DNA from: Eutreptiella sp. 'Long Island Sound 2002'
Lineage: Eukaryota; Euglenozoa; Euglenophyceae; Eutreptiales; Eutreptiaceae
DNA: 64,000 bases
Reading direction: 5' to 3'
Assembly: GCA_964036045.1 (NCBI GenBank)
Contig: OZ038381.1
Location: 100,259,367 to 100,323,366 of the forward strand
A program made the translations under genes and the position numbers. Below the pieces are notes generated by a model. The model saw only the letters and a list, made by a program, of their open reading frames with translations, searched no databases and was not told the origin of the DNA. Below, piece by piece: positions 13,446 to 24,239 of the stretch. Every line of letters starts with the position of its first letter. Within the stretch, counting starts at the first letter, position 1.

Positions 13446-16279
13446 CCAGCGGCGCCACGCATCGGCGAACTTCTACCGGTCGCCCTCGACCTTCCACCTG
13501 GACCTGGAGAATGCCCGGAGCCACGGCCCCATGTTCTCCGCCATGACCAGGCGGAGGGCATCTCCTCCGCCCTGCCGGCGGAAGCGCATCGCGGCCGAGC
13601 CCACCACAATCCCTTGGAGGTACAGCGCCGTGCCTCCGTCGCCACTCAGAGCACCAAGGTGCCTCCAGGTCGGCGGGGCGGACCGTGAGCACCGTGCCCT
13701 CCCCGCGATCGTACAGCACCGAGGAGTGGGGTTCCAGCGCCACTACGACCCAGCACCACGCCCGCGACACACTGTGCAGCAGTGCCAGCGAGGCTGCTGG
13801 CCTGTTGCTGGAGGAGTACGCCGCCGGTGCCCTGGGGAGGGCCGCCGCCTGACCCCGCAGACCCTGCACATGACAGCTGCACGCTCAGCTTTCCACATGT
13901 TGCTTTGGGCTACAGGCCAGACGTGCTGCCCCTGGACCTTCGGCGGTCGCGTTACCTCCACGAAGACCGCCGGCGCCTGCAGGATGTCCCCAGCCGTGCA
14001 CCTGTGCGCCCTGCGCACCGGGCCTAGCTCCCTGAGGCACTCCCTTAACACCCTGTAGCAGGCCGGGCCCTTGGACTGCTGCCTCCTGAGCCGGCACGCG
14101 GTGACAACGATCCATTCCAGTCCCCCTGCTTCCACCCGAACACAGGCCCAATACTCCGCCCCTTCCAACACCACCAGCCTCCCCATATCCGCCATGCCCA
14201 CCGTATGGGTGGGAGGCACGCTCTCCACCTGCAGCCACCGCTTGGCGCTCTCTTCCCACGGCTGGGGGGCATGCATATGCTGCTGCTGCGTCTTGCACAT
14301 GCTGCGGGGACACTGTCATCAGCATGGACATCCCCCCGTCCGCTGCCGCTGCCATACACAACAGGGCATGCTGCATGCGCGCCCCGGGCAACCCCACGTT
14401 GTGCGGGACGTCCGCCACGTCCAAGGGTGCGCGGGGTGTTGGCAATGCATCCAGCACCGCAGCGGGCAGCTCTCCCAGGGACGGCACACGCGCGATGGGC
14501 CCCATGTCCCTGTTGAGGACCACCGCTGCCACCCACCGCCTGTCCAACGTGGACAGGAGGTTGCCCGGTCTCGGCACCCTGAGAAGGGTACCGAGGGCGG
14601 ACATGAGGGCGCACACGCCACCGTCCTTGTCGTTGCCGGCTGGCTGCTGCACCTGTGCTGCCTGGGCCGTCGCCAGCAGATGCTCTGCACCTGGCCACTC
14701 CGCCCTCTGGCCCCTGGGTGCCATGCGCATTGTCCGGACCGCCATGTCCCATGTGTGCGGCCACTGGGGTGGCGCCCCCAACACCACAGGCCGGTCCAGC
14801 GGGTCCACGGTCAACCGCATGTCAGGGGCCAGAAGGTGGTGGGCCGCCCAGTGCCGCATGCTCAGCGTCTCCAACCGGTCGAGGTACACCGCCTCCGAGT
14901 GGCCTAGCTCGACGTACCTCGCAATGAGGAGGGCAGCCGGGGTTTGGTCGTGCCGCTGGCCCTACCATCCCTCCCTCGGGAGCATCACGGCGTGGGGGGC
15001 CAGGCACTGCACCACGTCGGCTGCCAGCGCGACCACGTCGTCGCTGAGCTCCACCCAATGGTCTGCGGCCACCAGGGAGTGGTGCCTGGGTCTGGAGTAC
15101 AAGCCTTCCAGCGCGCCACGCATCTTAGCTGGCGGGGGAGAGGCATCTCCGCAGTCCCGCAGCCAGGGGAGTGCGCCCGGGAGATGCCGTCCTGCTCCTC
15201 CTGACCAGACGGCGGCCCTAAGGATCGGCAGGTCGCGCCAGACGGCCCGAGCGTTTGGATCGCGCCGGGCCTGAGGCTTGTCGGCTCCCCATTGGAGGAC
15301 AGCCACCACCACATGCGTGGTCAGGGGCTCCGCCGTGAGCTGCAACGCCATCCCCCCGTCTGTCTCGATCCCCGTGCCCCGCGGGGCAGTGAATACGTGG
15401 CCACCGGTCCCACGTACCGCCACCCATCCCCACAAGACCGCCACGGTCTCCCAGCTGGGGTGGCTTGTCCTCCTGGGCAGGACCACCACCGGCGGGCATG
15501 GGCTGTTGGCGGCCCATACGCGCCATTCCACCCCTACCAGACGCTCGTGGCCAGGGGGCCGGAATTCCTGGGGCCATGCGTCCGGGAGTTGGCGATGGAC
15601 GGCGGTCCACATATCAGCTCCGTCAGCCCGCGTGAACTGGAGTCCCTCCAGGATGTCCCTTTCCACAGGACTGGGCAGTGCGAACCTCCAGTCCCCGCCC
15701 CAGGCGTAGCGCTGGCCCCTCTCGATCCCCCAGCAGCAAGACCTCCGGGTCCGCGGCCGCAAGGCGGCCCACCACCGTGGGAAGGTGCAGGGAGACAGTC
15801 CACGGCTGGACGGAGACGGGCTCGCGTGGGAGGTCGAGGCAGGCTGCCACAGCACTGCCATCCCTCGCCCAGTGGAGCGCCCTGTCCCACCATTGCGCCT
15901 ACGTACCGGGCGCTGTTGGCAACGACCAAGACAAGTACGTCATGATCGCCTTAGCCTGCCACTGGCGTGGGTCCATGCCGGGAGGATGTGTGTGCCACGT
16001 GCACACCCACCCCAGGTTGGCCTCCTGGACGGCGACCATGTCCCTCCACGGGACCACCGGGAACGGGGTGAGCAGGGCCGCCATGCCACATGGCAACGCC
16101 ACCGCCCACTCGGTCCGGCCCTCGCACGCCACCGCGTACCCCACCGCCGGGAGCCCTCCCCCTTGTGCCTTTGCCACCACTTCACGCATCAGTGTTCCGT
16201 GGCTCTGGCTGAGGCTCTGGCTCCGGCTCAGGCTGAGGGCCCCCACACGAGCCATGGCTTGGAGGATCAGGAGGAAATC

Positions 16280-16714
16280 CTAGGGTACTCCCTGCGGCAC
16301 CGGCGGTTGGGGGTGGGCATATTGGCAGGCATCTGCCTGCATGCACCACCCCTTGGCCCAGTGCCTGCAGGTTTCCACTTCCCCCGTCTTCGGCCCAGCC
16401 TTGTCTGCCACTCCCAGCTCCTGTGGCCCCACCTCATGTGCCTCCTTCGCCCCAATGAACTCCGGCTCCTCGTCCCGCTCCACGGCGTCCTGTGCCCCGT
16501 CACTCATCCTGCGTTTGTCCTCCTCTTCCAGCGCCTCCGTCGTCGGCGGCGGGCCTGCTGCAGCCATGATCCTCGTCAGGGTCGCCGCCACATGGGCCTG
16601 CACGTCCACCTCCTCCTCAGCCGCCTCCGGCTGGTCCTGCTCCCGCTCCTCCTCCGTGGGCTGCTCGTCCCCCGCCGCGTCAACGTCACGGCTTGCCTCC
16701 TCATCACCCCCCAC
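16280..16714 (-). pseudogene. ORF1 segment with CCCH zinc finger
   Basis: A 144-residue segment with an acidic Glu/Asp-rich first half, then CRHWAKGWCMQADACQYAH at residues 116-134. This is C-x7-C-x5-C-x3-H, close to the C-x8-C-x5-C-x3-H spacing of RNA-binding CCCH fingers. A TAG follows at 16,280, and the same frame stays open and protein-like for another 120 residues. That suggests a nonsense mutation rather than a natural end. The likely role is RNA binding within the ORF1 product. Confidence 0.6.
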
Positions 16715-17695
16715 GGGACCGCGTGCGGCTCGGACCCTTGGGGGCCTGCGCCCGAGTCGAGGCGCGTGCCCACCACCACTAGCAGCCTGAGGTCGCCGCC
16801 GCGACTCTCAAGGCGGTAGCTGCTGGAGGTGGGGACGAGGACCACGCCATCACCGGCGAGCAGCAGGCGGTACGTGCCGAACACGACCTGTGCGCCCTCG
16901 GGGTGCATCGCCACCAGGACCCCAGCGCCTGGGGCGTGAGGGGCCTCATGTCCTGATCGCGACGCCAAGCGTCAGCCCCACCCCGCCACAGGGCCACGTA
17001 CAGCCCGCCGTCCCGACGCACGTCCAGCAGCCCCGCCTCGTCGAGCAGGCGCCCCACCGACAGGCGCACCGACAGGGGGAGGCCGTCCTGCGGCTCGGCC
17101 GCCCGGACATCACCGGGGTGGTGATCCAGGACCGCCGCATCCCCCAATTGGATGCAGCGGACCTGGCCGTCGTCCGGGGACTCGGCCACCAGGCCCTTCT
17201 CCCGGGCGACCTGCCCCGGGCGCTGGAACTCGTAGCGCTGCAAGGCGCTTGCCAGCATCCCTGCCTCCCGCCTCCCCGTACCCGTGAGGCGGTGCCTGTG
17301 GGCACCTTCGGCCGCATAGAACCTGCAGTGCCGCTGCTCACAGCTCCCCAGGGGAGGGGGCGGCACCGCGGTGGGCATGGGCAGCAGCGGCGCGTTCGCC
17401 GGGTCCACGTCCATGCCGGCGTAGACGTCGGGCCCGGCGTTGTCCTCGTACATGAGGGCCAGCGCCGACTCGCCGGGCCCGTACGCTTCTTCGTCCCCCT
17501 TGTCCTCCGCCTCTTGCTCTTCCTCCGCCTTGCCTCCGGCCGCAATCATTGCTGGCGGCGTATCCGGTCGCGGGGGAAAGGGCGCCAGAGGCCGCTCGTT
17601 AGCGCCTCCGCCCCTTGCCGCCTCCACCGCGTCCAGCCGTGCCCGCAGGTTGTCGGGTAGCCGGGCACAGCTGGTGCCCGCATGGGGGTCCATGC

Positions 17696-18253
17696 TACAT
17701 CTACCCCCCCCCCCCCTATTTTCAGGATGGAGAGTTCAAAAAAGGACGTTTGGACGAAGAATGGGACAGTGGGAGAGTTGCATTAGGGCAAAATTATGAA
17801 AAAATGGGGTATGGCATCATTCTTGGTAGGATCTTACCAATAGTGCCAAAAGTAGCCATTTTACCCTTAAAAATAGCCCAACCCTATCCTTCAACCCCTT
17901 GTGCCAAGGAAATTGGAAACATTCTGTTTCCTTGTGTTTTTTTTCATCATCCATGGTCCCTTTTTGACACTTATCGGGGTAAATAATGGCTTACGTCACA
18001 AATTTTGTCCCTAGGTTGCCTATTTTTAGCAATCTGGTTAGGAGTTTGTCATTAATGATGTCATACCCTATTTTTAGCCCTTCCAAGCCCCTATTAGGAC
18101 ACAAAGACCAACCCCTACCCATCTAAACACGTTTCAAAACATGTTTCTTTGAGTTCCCCACCCCCAAAAGAGAGTTGGGTGTCCTTACTTCCCCTTCAAT
18201 ACCCACCCGGTAGTGGGGCTGCAGGGGGGGGGGGGGCAAAGCATAATATTGCC
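17696..18253. mobile_element. Element B copy 2, left end cut at retro 1 junction
   Basis: Same as 1,867-2,430. The right terminus GCATAATATTGCC is at 18,241-18,253. The left terminus is absent because this copy starts at the insertion point of retro 1. It is non-coding. Confidence 0.65.
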
Positions 18254-18327
18254 ATGTACATGTATATATATATATATATATATACATGTATATATATAGG
18301 TGTGTGTGTGTGTGTGTGTGTGTGTAT
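18254..18327. repeat. (TA)n/(GT)n microsatellite
   Basis: TA dinucleotides then about 13 GT dinucleotides between element B copy 2 and element A copy 4. Confidence 0.9.
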
Positions 18328-19660
18328 CCTGCAATCTACACCCCTCTTCCGAACTCTAGGTGGCTCCACCATACGGCTCTAAGGTACATGTGAAGGGTAC
18401 AACTTGGTGCATACATGTGGAGCAAGGGGCTAAACTCGGTCAAAACGGGCCCAAAAGGTGCTAATTTCATTTGTTTGGGCACCCCCAATGGTGCGGGAGC
18501 ACTTTTGGAAAAACATGTTTTTGAAGCTTTTTTCACCCATTTTGGCTACCAAAACGGCCGCTTTTCAACTCATTTTGGGATTTTCCATGGGCCAAAATGC
18601 GTCACCACGGGCTTGTTTGAGCATCCCAAGTAATCTCCGACCACCCTTGGTTAAACACATTTTTAACCCATTTTTGACCCATTTTTCGTCCCACAACGGC
18701 CACTTTTCAAGGCATTTGTGGATTGTCCATGGGCCAAAACGCGTCACCAGGAGCTCAACATGGGCTTGTTTGAACATCCCAAATGGTCTAGGATCACTTT
18801 TGAAAAAATTTGTTTTTGACCCATTTTGGACCCATTTTTGGTCCCAAAACGACCCATTTTCGCGGCATTTTGGGATTTTTCATGGCCCAAAACGCGTCAC
18901 CACAGGCTCAAAATTGGCCAAAATCACTTGTTTGAGCATCCCAAGTGGTCTAGGAACAATTTTGGAAAACATGATTTTTTTCGCCCCGGGGACCCCGGTG
19001 GACCCACCGTTGGCCCCCACCGTGCGCGGGCCGGGCCGCCCTCGGGCACCATCAAGTGAGCACTGTTACGGGGGTCTAGGCATCTCGTTGGCCGATTCCG
19101 ATGCTTGGAAACCACAAAAAGTGGGGGGTTGCGGGTGGACCAGGTGCCCTCGGAATTGGGTTTTGAGCCACATAGCCCCCCAAGATACGGCTCGTTCTTG
19201 GTTTTGGGCGTGTTTGACATAGACAACGCACATTTGTGCCATTTTGGGCCATTTTTGGGCCGTTTCTAGAACACATTGTGGAGTTGGAGGGCAAGAAAGG
19301 GGTTTTGGTCAGCGGACAATTTAGGCGCACGTGGAGTGTAGGAACCGCTTGCCTTTGTTTGGCCGTTTTGACTTGGTTGCGGGGCCGTTTTGGGCCAAAT
19401 AAGCACTTGTCCTTTCCGTTTTTTTGCCCATTACTCCGCCTCATCGCTTTGGGTTCTACTCTACTCTAGCCATCCTAGAGCCTAGGTGGTGCCCTTGCCA
19501 AATCCAAGTTTTGAGCCAAAAAAACGGCGGTGGCGCTCCGGGGCGGTGGCGCCAAAACGGGAGGTGCCCTCCCAAAACTGCGCCCAAAACAGCGTGTTTG
19601 TTGCTTCCTTGTTGCTTGCTTGCTTGTTAGCTAGATTTAAGGGGAGAGGGGTGTAGTAAT
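18328..19660 (-). mobile_element. Element A copy 4, full length, reverse
   Basis: The right end CCTGCAATCTACACCCCTC is at 18,328-18,346 and the left end GGGGAGAGGGGTGTAGTAAT at 19,641-19,660. It is almost identical to copy 3 because both belong to the duplicated segment. It is non-coding. Confidence 0.65.
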
Positions 19661-19675
19661 ATATACATACATATA

Positions 19676-19749
<74 letters not shown>
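19661..19749. repeat. (TACA)n/(TA)n microsatellite
   Basis: Tetramer TACA units grading into pure TA between two element A copies. Confidence 0.95.
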
Positions 19750-19752
<3 letters not shown>

Positions 19753-20674
19753 CCAATCTACACCCCTCTCCCAACTCTAGGTGGCTCCACCACACGGCTC
19801 TAAGGTACGTGCGAAGGGCACAAAGTGGTGCATACATGTGGTGGCCCATTTTCAAGGCATTTTGGGATTTTCCGTGGCCCATAACGCACCACCACGGGCT
19901 CAAAACGGCCTAAAAACACTTCTCTGAACATCACAAGTGGTCTAGGAACAACTTTGGAAAAAATGATTTTTTTCGCCCCGGGGACCCTGGTGGACCCAAC
20001 GTTGGCCCCCACCGTGCGCGGGCCGGGCTGCCCTCCGGCTCCACCAAGTGACCACTGGTACGGGGGTCTAGGTGGCTCGTTGGGCGATTCTGAGGCTTGG
20101 AAACCACAAAAAGTGGGGGGTTGCGGGTGGACTAGGTGCCCTCGGAATTCGGATTTGAGCCACGGAACCCAAGATACGCCCTGTGCTTGGTTTCGGGGTG
20201 GTGATGCGCGTTGCGCAGGTTTTTGGGGCTTTTTGGCGCCTTTTTGGGCTGTTTCTCGGACATATCGTGGAATTGAAGGGCACTAGAGAGCTCTTTGACA
20301 CGGTGAAGTCAAGCCGCACGTGCAGTGTACTCACCGTATCCCTTCGTTTGGGCGTTTCGCCCGGGTTTTGGGGCTGTTTTGGGCGAAAAATGGCTGTTTT
20401 TGGCCCAAAACTGCGCCAATTTGGGAGGTCACCTCCCGACTTGGCGCCCCCGCCCCGGGCCGCCACCGGTGAGATTTTGGCTCAAAACTTGGATTTGGCA
20501 AGGGCACCACCTGGGCTCCGGGATGGCTAGAGTAGAGTAGAGCCCGGTGCGATGAGGCGGAGCAATGGCCGAAACGGTGAGGAGAAGAGCTTGTTGCTTG
20601 TTGTTGCTTGTTGTTGCTTGTTGTTGCTTGCTTGTTGTTGCTTGTTAGCTAGATTTAAGGGGAGAGGGGTGTAG

Positions 20675-20679
<5 letters not shown>
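19750..20679 (-). mobile_element. Element A copy 5, internally deleted, reverse
   Basis: The right end CCTCCAATCTACACCCCTC is at 19,750-19,768 and the left end GGGGAGAGGGGTGTAGTAAT at 20,659-20,678. Only about one of the roughly 150-bp internal repeats remains, so the copy is about 0.93 kb. With copy 6 it forms a head-to-head palindrome around the (TA)n tract. Confidence 0.6.
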
Positions 20680-20739
<60 letters not shown>

Positions 20740-20932
20740 TATAATATTACTACAACCCTCTCCCCTCAAGTCTAGCTAACAACAAGCAAGCAACAAGCAA
20801 GCAACAAGCCAGCAGGCAAGAAGAACAAGCACTTCTCTTTTCCGTTTTGGCCATTGCTATGCCTCATCCCCTTGGGCTCTACTCCATTACTCTATTCCAC
20901 GGCTTCAGGCTCCACTCTACTCTAGCCATCTC
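20519..20932. repeat. Large imperfect palindrome (two element A left ends head to head)
   Basis: The left arm (about 20,519-20,679) and right arm (about 20,745-20,932) are inverted copies of the element A left module. The loop is the (TA)n tract at 20,680-20,744. The same arrangement is seen at about 5-477. Confidence 0.7.
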
Positions 20933-21578
20933 ATACTCTAGGTGGTGGCCTTGCCAAATCCAAGTTTTGAGCCAAAAATTTATACGTGGCGCCCCGGGGC
21001 GGGGGCGCCAAGTCGGGAGGTGCCCTCCCAAAACTGCGCATTTTGTGCCCCAAAACACCCTTTTTTTCGCTCAAAATAGCCCCGAAACCCACTCAAAACG
21101 GACAAATGAAGGCAAACGGTTGCTACACTCCACGTGCGCCTGTATTGCCCCATGACAAAGAGAGCTTTGTTGCCCTCTAACTCCACGATATGTATGAGAT
21201 ACGGCCCAAAAATGGGTAAAAGTGGGTTGACTGTGGGCGGTTTGTGTCAAACAGGCCCGAAACCAAGAACGGGCCATATCTTGGGCTATGTGGCTCAAAA
21301 CCCAATTCCGAGGGCACCTAGTCCACCCGCAACCCCCATTTTTTGTGATTTCCAACCCTCAGAATCACCCAACGAGATGCCTATACCCCCGTACTAGTGC
21401 TCACTTGATGGAGCTGCAGCGCAGCTCGGCCCGCGCAAGGTGGGGGCCAACGTTGGGTGCACCGAGGTCCCCGGGGCGGAAAAAATCAATTTTTCCAAAG
21501 TTGTTCCTAGACCACTTGGGATGCTCAAACAAGTGTTCTCAGCCCGTTTTGAGCCCGTGGTGACGTGTTTTTGGCCAT
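20745..21578 (+). mobile_element. Element A copy 6, right part missing
   Basis: Left end TATTACTACAACCCTCTCC at 20,745-20,763, then the normal left module and the first internal repeat. The copy stops near 21,578 where a 5'-truncated fragment of retro 1 joins it, so the right end is lost. It is non-coding. Confidence 0.55.
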
Positions 21579-22176
21579 GTATCTGTGTCAGGGGGTACAA
21601 AGGAGGTGCCCGGGGTGGGCACATAGTACTGATGGCCTGTACAATGCGGACAAGGGGGCGATGAAGGCTGAGGGCCAGACTAGGCTGGAGCTCCCAGAAA
21701 CCTTGGCTACACATCCATGGACTTTTGCATGTTCGATACCGGCTGCTGGGTGCAACAGGTACGAGGGGGTGAAATGTCAAAGGATATCAGGGGGTGGACA
21801 CGGTGACGGGGCTAGCTCTTGCTTCGCCGCGTGCATGCTGCTCTGTTTCTTGGTTGCTGCATTTCACCCATAGGAGGCGCCCTTGCTTTCTGCTTGCTGC
21901 CATGCTGCTGAGATGCCATACGTTGCCCCTTTACCCCCGGCGATCCAACAGACCAACGCTCGTCGCCGTTGTTAATGTTAACGCTCTGCAGTTGCCACTG
22001 CCCCCAAAGCTTGGTAGGCCGGTATCCCCGGGCTTCTGTGTCCTCCGTCATGCTGTGGGCCACCCCGACAGCCTTGGGACCCGCGGGCTCAAGCAAGGCA
22101 GGAACCACCTGTTGGTGCGAGATGCTCGGTAACTCCAGTAGACGGCATGATAAGTCGTTATGACTATGACTATGAC

Positions 22177-22178
<2 letters not shown>
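21579..22178 (+). mobile_element. 5'-truncated copy of the retro 1 3' end
   Basis: About 0.6 kb matching 3,853-4,470 in inverted orientation with moderate divergence, including the segment GGCATGATAAGTCGTTATGA and the ATGACT hexamer tail (22,159-22,178) before (TA)n. 5' truncation and a shared 3' tail are the usual signature of target-primed insertion. It has no coding part. Confidence 0.7.
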
Positions 22179-22231
<53 letters not shown>

Positions 22232-22236
22232 ACCTC
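22179..22236. repeat. (TA)n/(TG)n microsatellite
   Basis: TA dinucleotides and a short TG run separating the retro 1 fragment from the start of retro 2. Confidence 0.9.
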
Positions 22237-22739
22237 CCCCGTTCCTCGACAGAGACATCATCTCCAAGCCCGCTGTTCCCTCGACGTGGAAGCAGGAACT
22301 GGTGGGCACCGTGTACATGTTGGATGTGGCACCTTGGTGGTATCTCTCGGATCTGACTGAGGCCCTTGCTCCTTCGGTACAATGCCGGTATATCGCGGAC
22401 CGTGTCAGGTGGAGTGTTGGGGAGATGCGCACGGCCACATGGCGGGTGACCGCGGAAAGTGTGTCACAGCTGATTGGGAAAGTCTACTTGTCGGATTCTG
22501 GAATGCCTCCAATGTTTGTGATCTCCGAGGCGGACTATGAGGCGCGAAAAAAGCGTGTCACAGACCGGCCCAGGAACACATATGACACAAAGACATGCAG
22601 GCAAGGCCTAATCACGGCAGGTGAAACGGACAAGACCATGGAGTTGGACGACCAAGTCGACAAGGTCATCAGCTCCCTCAAACGCAAGCGGGACTTGAAG
22701 GAGGATGAGGCGTCGTCGTCCAATGGAGTAGCACGATGA
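22237..22739 (+). pseudogene. Retro 2 ORF1, 5'-truncated
   Basis: An open frame of about 165 residues with no ATG in frame at its start. The first in-frame ATG is near 22,314. Visible features are VAPWWYLSDL in the first third and a basic, lysine-rich patch (SSLKRKRDLKED) before the end. I do not recognise a domain. It stops at TGA 22,737-22,739, which overlaps the ATG of ORF2 (22,736-22,738) as ATGA. This is a layout that allows translation of ORF2 by termination-reinitiation. The likely role is the RNA-binding protein of the LINE RNP, by position only. Confidence 0.45.
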
Positions 22740-23590
22740 CGTCTGCAGCAAGCATCCCCCCGAGCAGCGCGCTCACAGTATTGTCCCAAAATATCAATGG
22801 ATTTCAAACAAAAATAACCATGAGAAAGCGTAAGCAAACACGCATAGTGGCCCTAGGGTCTTTGCTTCGGTCCCTGGAGGTGGATTTCTTCGCCATCCAA
22901 GAGCCCCACTTCGTCACGGTGGAGGATCGTCAGGCGGGCATGTAATTCTTATCAAAGTACGGGTATGGCCTGGACGGACCACTTCATGAAGAAGGAGAGA
23001 GAGGAGTGGCACTGGCGTGGAAAACATCCAAGTGGACGTTACAATCAATGAAGTTCTTGTCTCCCAGGGCGCTGAAAGCCTCACTGTCGCGTGGTCCACT
23101 GGAGATCACTTTAGTGGTGGCCCACTTCCATCACAAGCACACGCGACGACAGTCGCAATGGAAAGACATCGCCAAGGAGTTACATGGACCGAACCTGATT
23201 TCATGTGCTGATCACAATAGTCTAGTGGTGAAACACATGGACGCCTTTGCGCCCCCAGAGTTTGAGCATGACACGTCTTTACGTGCCCGAGAACACGAGG
23301 TTACAGCCTTGGCGAGAGCGGGTCTGCAGGACGTTTGGGTGGACATCCATTGTCCAACTCTGACGGATATCAAGGACAAAGAGTCATCGTGGCCAACCGG
23401 CCTCACATACGCCTACCCTCGAGAAGAAGAGCGGCTCAATCCGCAGAGATTACGCCGTATTGACCGCATACACATGACGCCTGATTTGTTGAGCTTGGCG
23501 ACTAGCGTGTACCCCATGTTTGCTGCCAACTCGGACCACAAGGCAATCCTGGCTGAATTCACACCCCCATCCTTCGAAACGGAGGGCACA
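22736..23590 (+). pseudogene. APE-type endonuclease domain of retro 2
   Basis: Motifs in order are LSQNINGFQ, FFAIQEPHF (metal-binding Glu), SCADHNSLVV in the place of GGDFN, RIDRIHMTP and NSDHKAIL (Ser-Asp-His). The third motif reads ADHN rather than GDFN, a conserved-site change but with Asp and Asn kept. A TAA at 22,943 splits the domain. It nicks target DNA for target-primed reverse transcription. Confidence 0.75.
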
Positions 23591-24239
23591 ATTCCCAGAT
23601 TCTACTACCCAGAGACCATCGTCCAAGACTCTGAGGCAATGGAAGATCTGGAGACCTCTCTCAAGTTTATCACCGCGACGGGAGACCAATGGTGGGAAGA
23701 TGCACTGTGCTGCATCCATACGAAGGCGGTTAGTTACCAAACGGAAGACAAAAACAAAAAGCAGTCAGTTGAACTACAAGCCCTACGGCTCCTACGTGTC
23801 TCCACAAGGGACTCCGTCACACCGGCGGTCTATCAATTTCTTTCATCACTGGGAACTGCAGCGACAGAAGCGGCAACGGCCTACACCCTCCTGGTTGGGG
23901 TATATGAAAAAGCGCAGCGTGACAGAACGGGCATGGAAACACTCTCCAAGCTCAAGGGGGTGATCACGTCGGGCGAAACGTCAGGGGACCTGAGAACGCG
24001 AAGAAACGAATTGTACCGGCTAATGCGGCAGGTGCAGGAGCGAAAGAAACTCCAGCAGCTGGTGTCCCGGGCAGGCACAGCAGTACGCGAAGCAAAGGCG
24101 GTGGCCGAAGAGCTGGTGGAACATTGGGATCAAATGTCCACCCCAACCGGAGCCACGGAGGAAGAATGTGTGGCCTATCTGAAGGCGTTAGGAGTGGAAC
24201 AGCGACTGCGCAAGGCAGGTCGACTCTTGTTCAAGCGGC

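Larger units (their letters stand above)
12666..17693 (-). pseudogene. Retro 1 ORF1 (gag-like), broken
   Basis: A long minus-strand coding region read in pieces: 17,693-16,779, 16,714-16,280 continuing to 15,899 across an in-frame TAG, 15,861 to about 14,290 across an in-frame TAG at 14,962-14,964, then about 14,290-13,880, about 13,870-13,650, and a last piece to 12,666 that contains an in-frame TAG near 13,476. The pieces differ in frame, so several indels are needed. The first piece is rich in Pro, Ala and acidic residues. A CCCH finger lies at about 16,313-16,369 and a Cys/His cluster in the last piece. Such proteins usually bind element RNA to form the RNP, and I infer that role here. 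Intact length would be near 1,600 residues, unusually long for a LINE ORF1. No other family is recognised. Confidence 0.6.
3853..17695 (-). mobile_element. Retro 1: GC-rich non-LTR (LINE) retrotransposon, about 13.8 kb, decayed
   Basis: Minus-strand element bounded by the 1.97-kb direct repeats. In the 5' to 3' direction it has an ORF1 region (17,693-12,666), an ORF2 region (12,665-5,973) with APE endonuclease, reverse transcriptase, RNase H-like and zinc-knuckle segments, a long 3' non-coding region, and a tail of ATGACT hexamers (about 3853-3875) that runs into CATA repeats. The 5'-truncated copy at 21,579-22,178 ends in the same hexamer tail, which fixes the 3' end. The ORF1 start codon lies two bases from the 5' junction, so no 5' UTR is left and this copy may itself be 5'-truncated. 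It is markedly more GC-rich than its neighbours. APE plus RNase H places it broadly with I/Tad-type LINEs, and the exact clade is not determined. Confidence 0.85.
17696..19680. repeat. Right copy of the ~1.97-kb direct repeat flanking retro 1
   Basis: Begins at TACATCTACCCC immediately after the retro 1 5' junction. It contains the right part of element B, element A copy 4 and the start of the microsatellite, matching 1,867-3,852 in order and orientation. By eye the two copies differ by a few per cent (for example near 17,747-17,757 against 1,919-1,929), consistent with an old insertion. Confidence 0.75.

Noticed and set aside
1867-19680. LTR retrotransposon with 1.97-kb LTRs
   Set aside because: The repeats are composed of elements A and B, the repeat edges show no LTR signature, no primer-binding site is seen, and the coding region is APE-RT of the non-LTR type.
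21812-22438. Minus-strand ORF of 208 codons
   Set aside because: It spans the retro 1 fragment, a microsatellite and the start of retro 2, three unrelated sequences.
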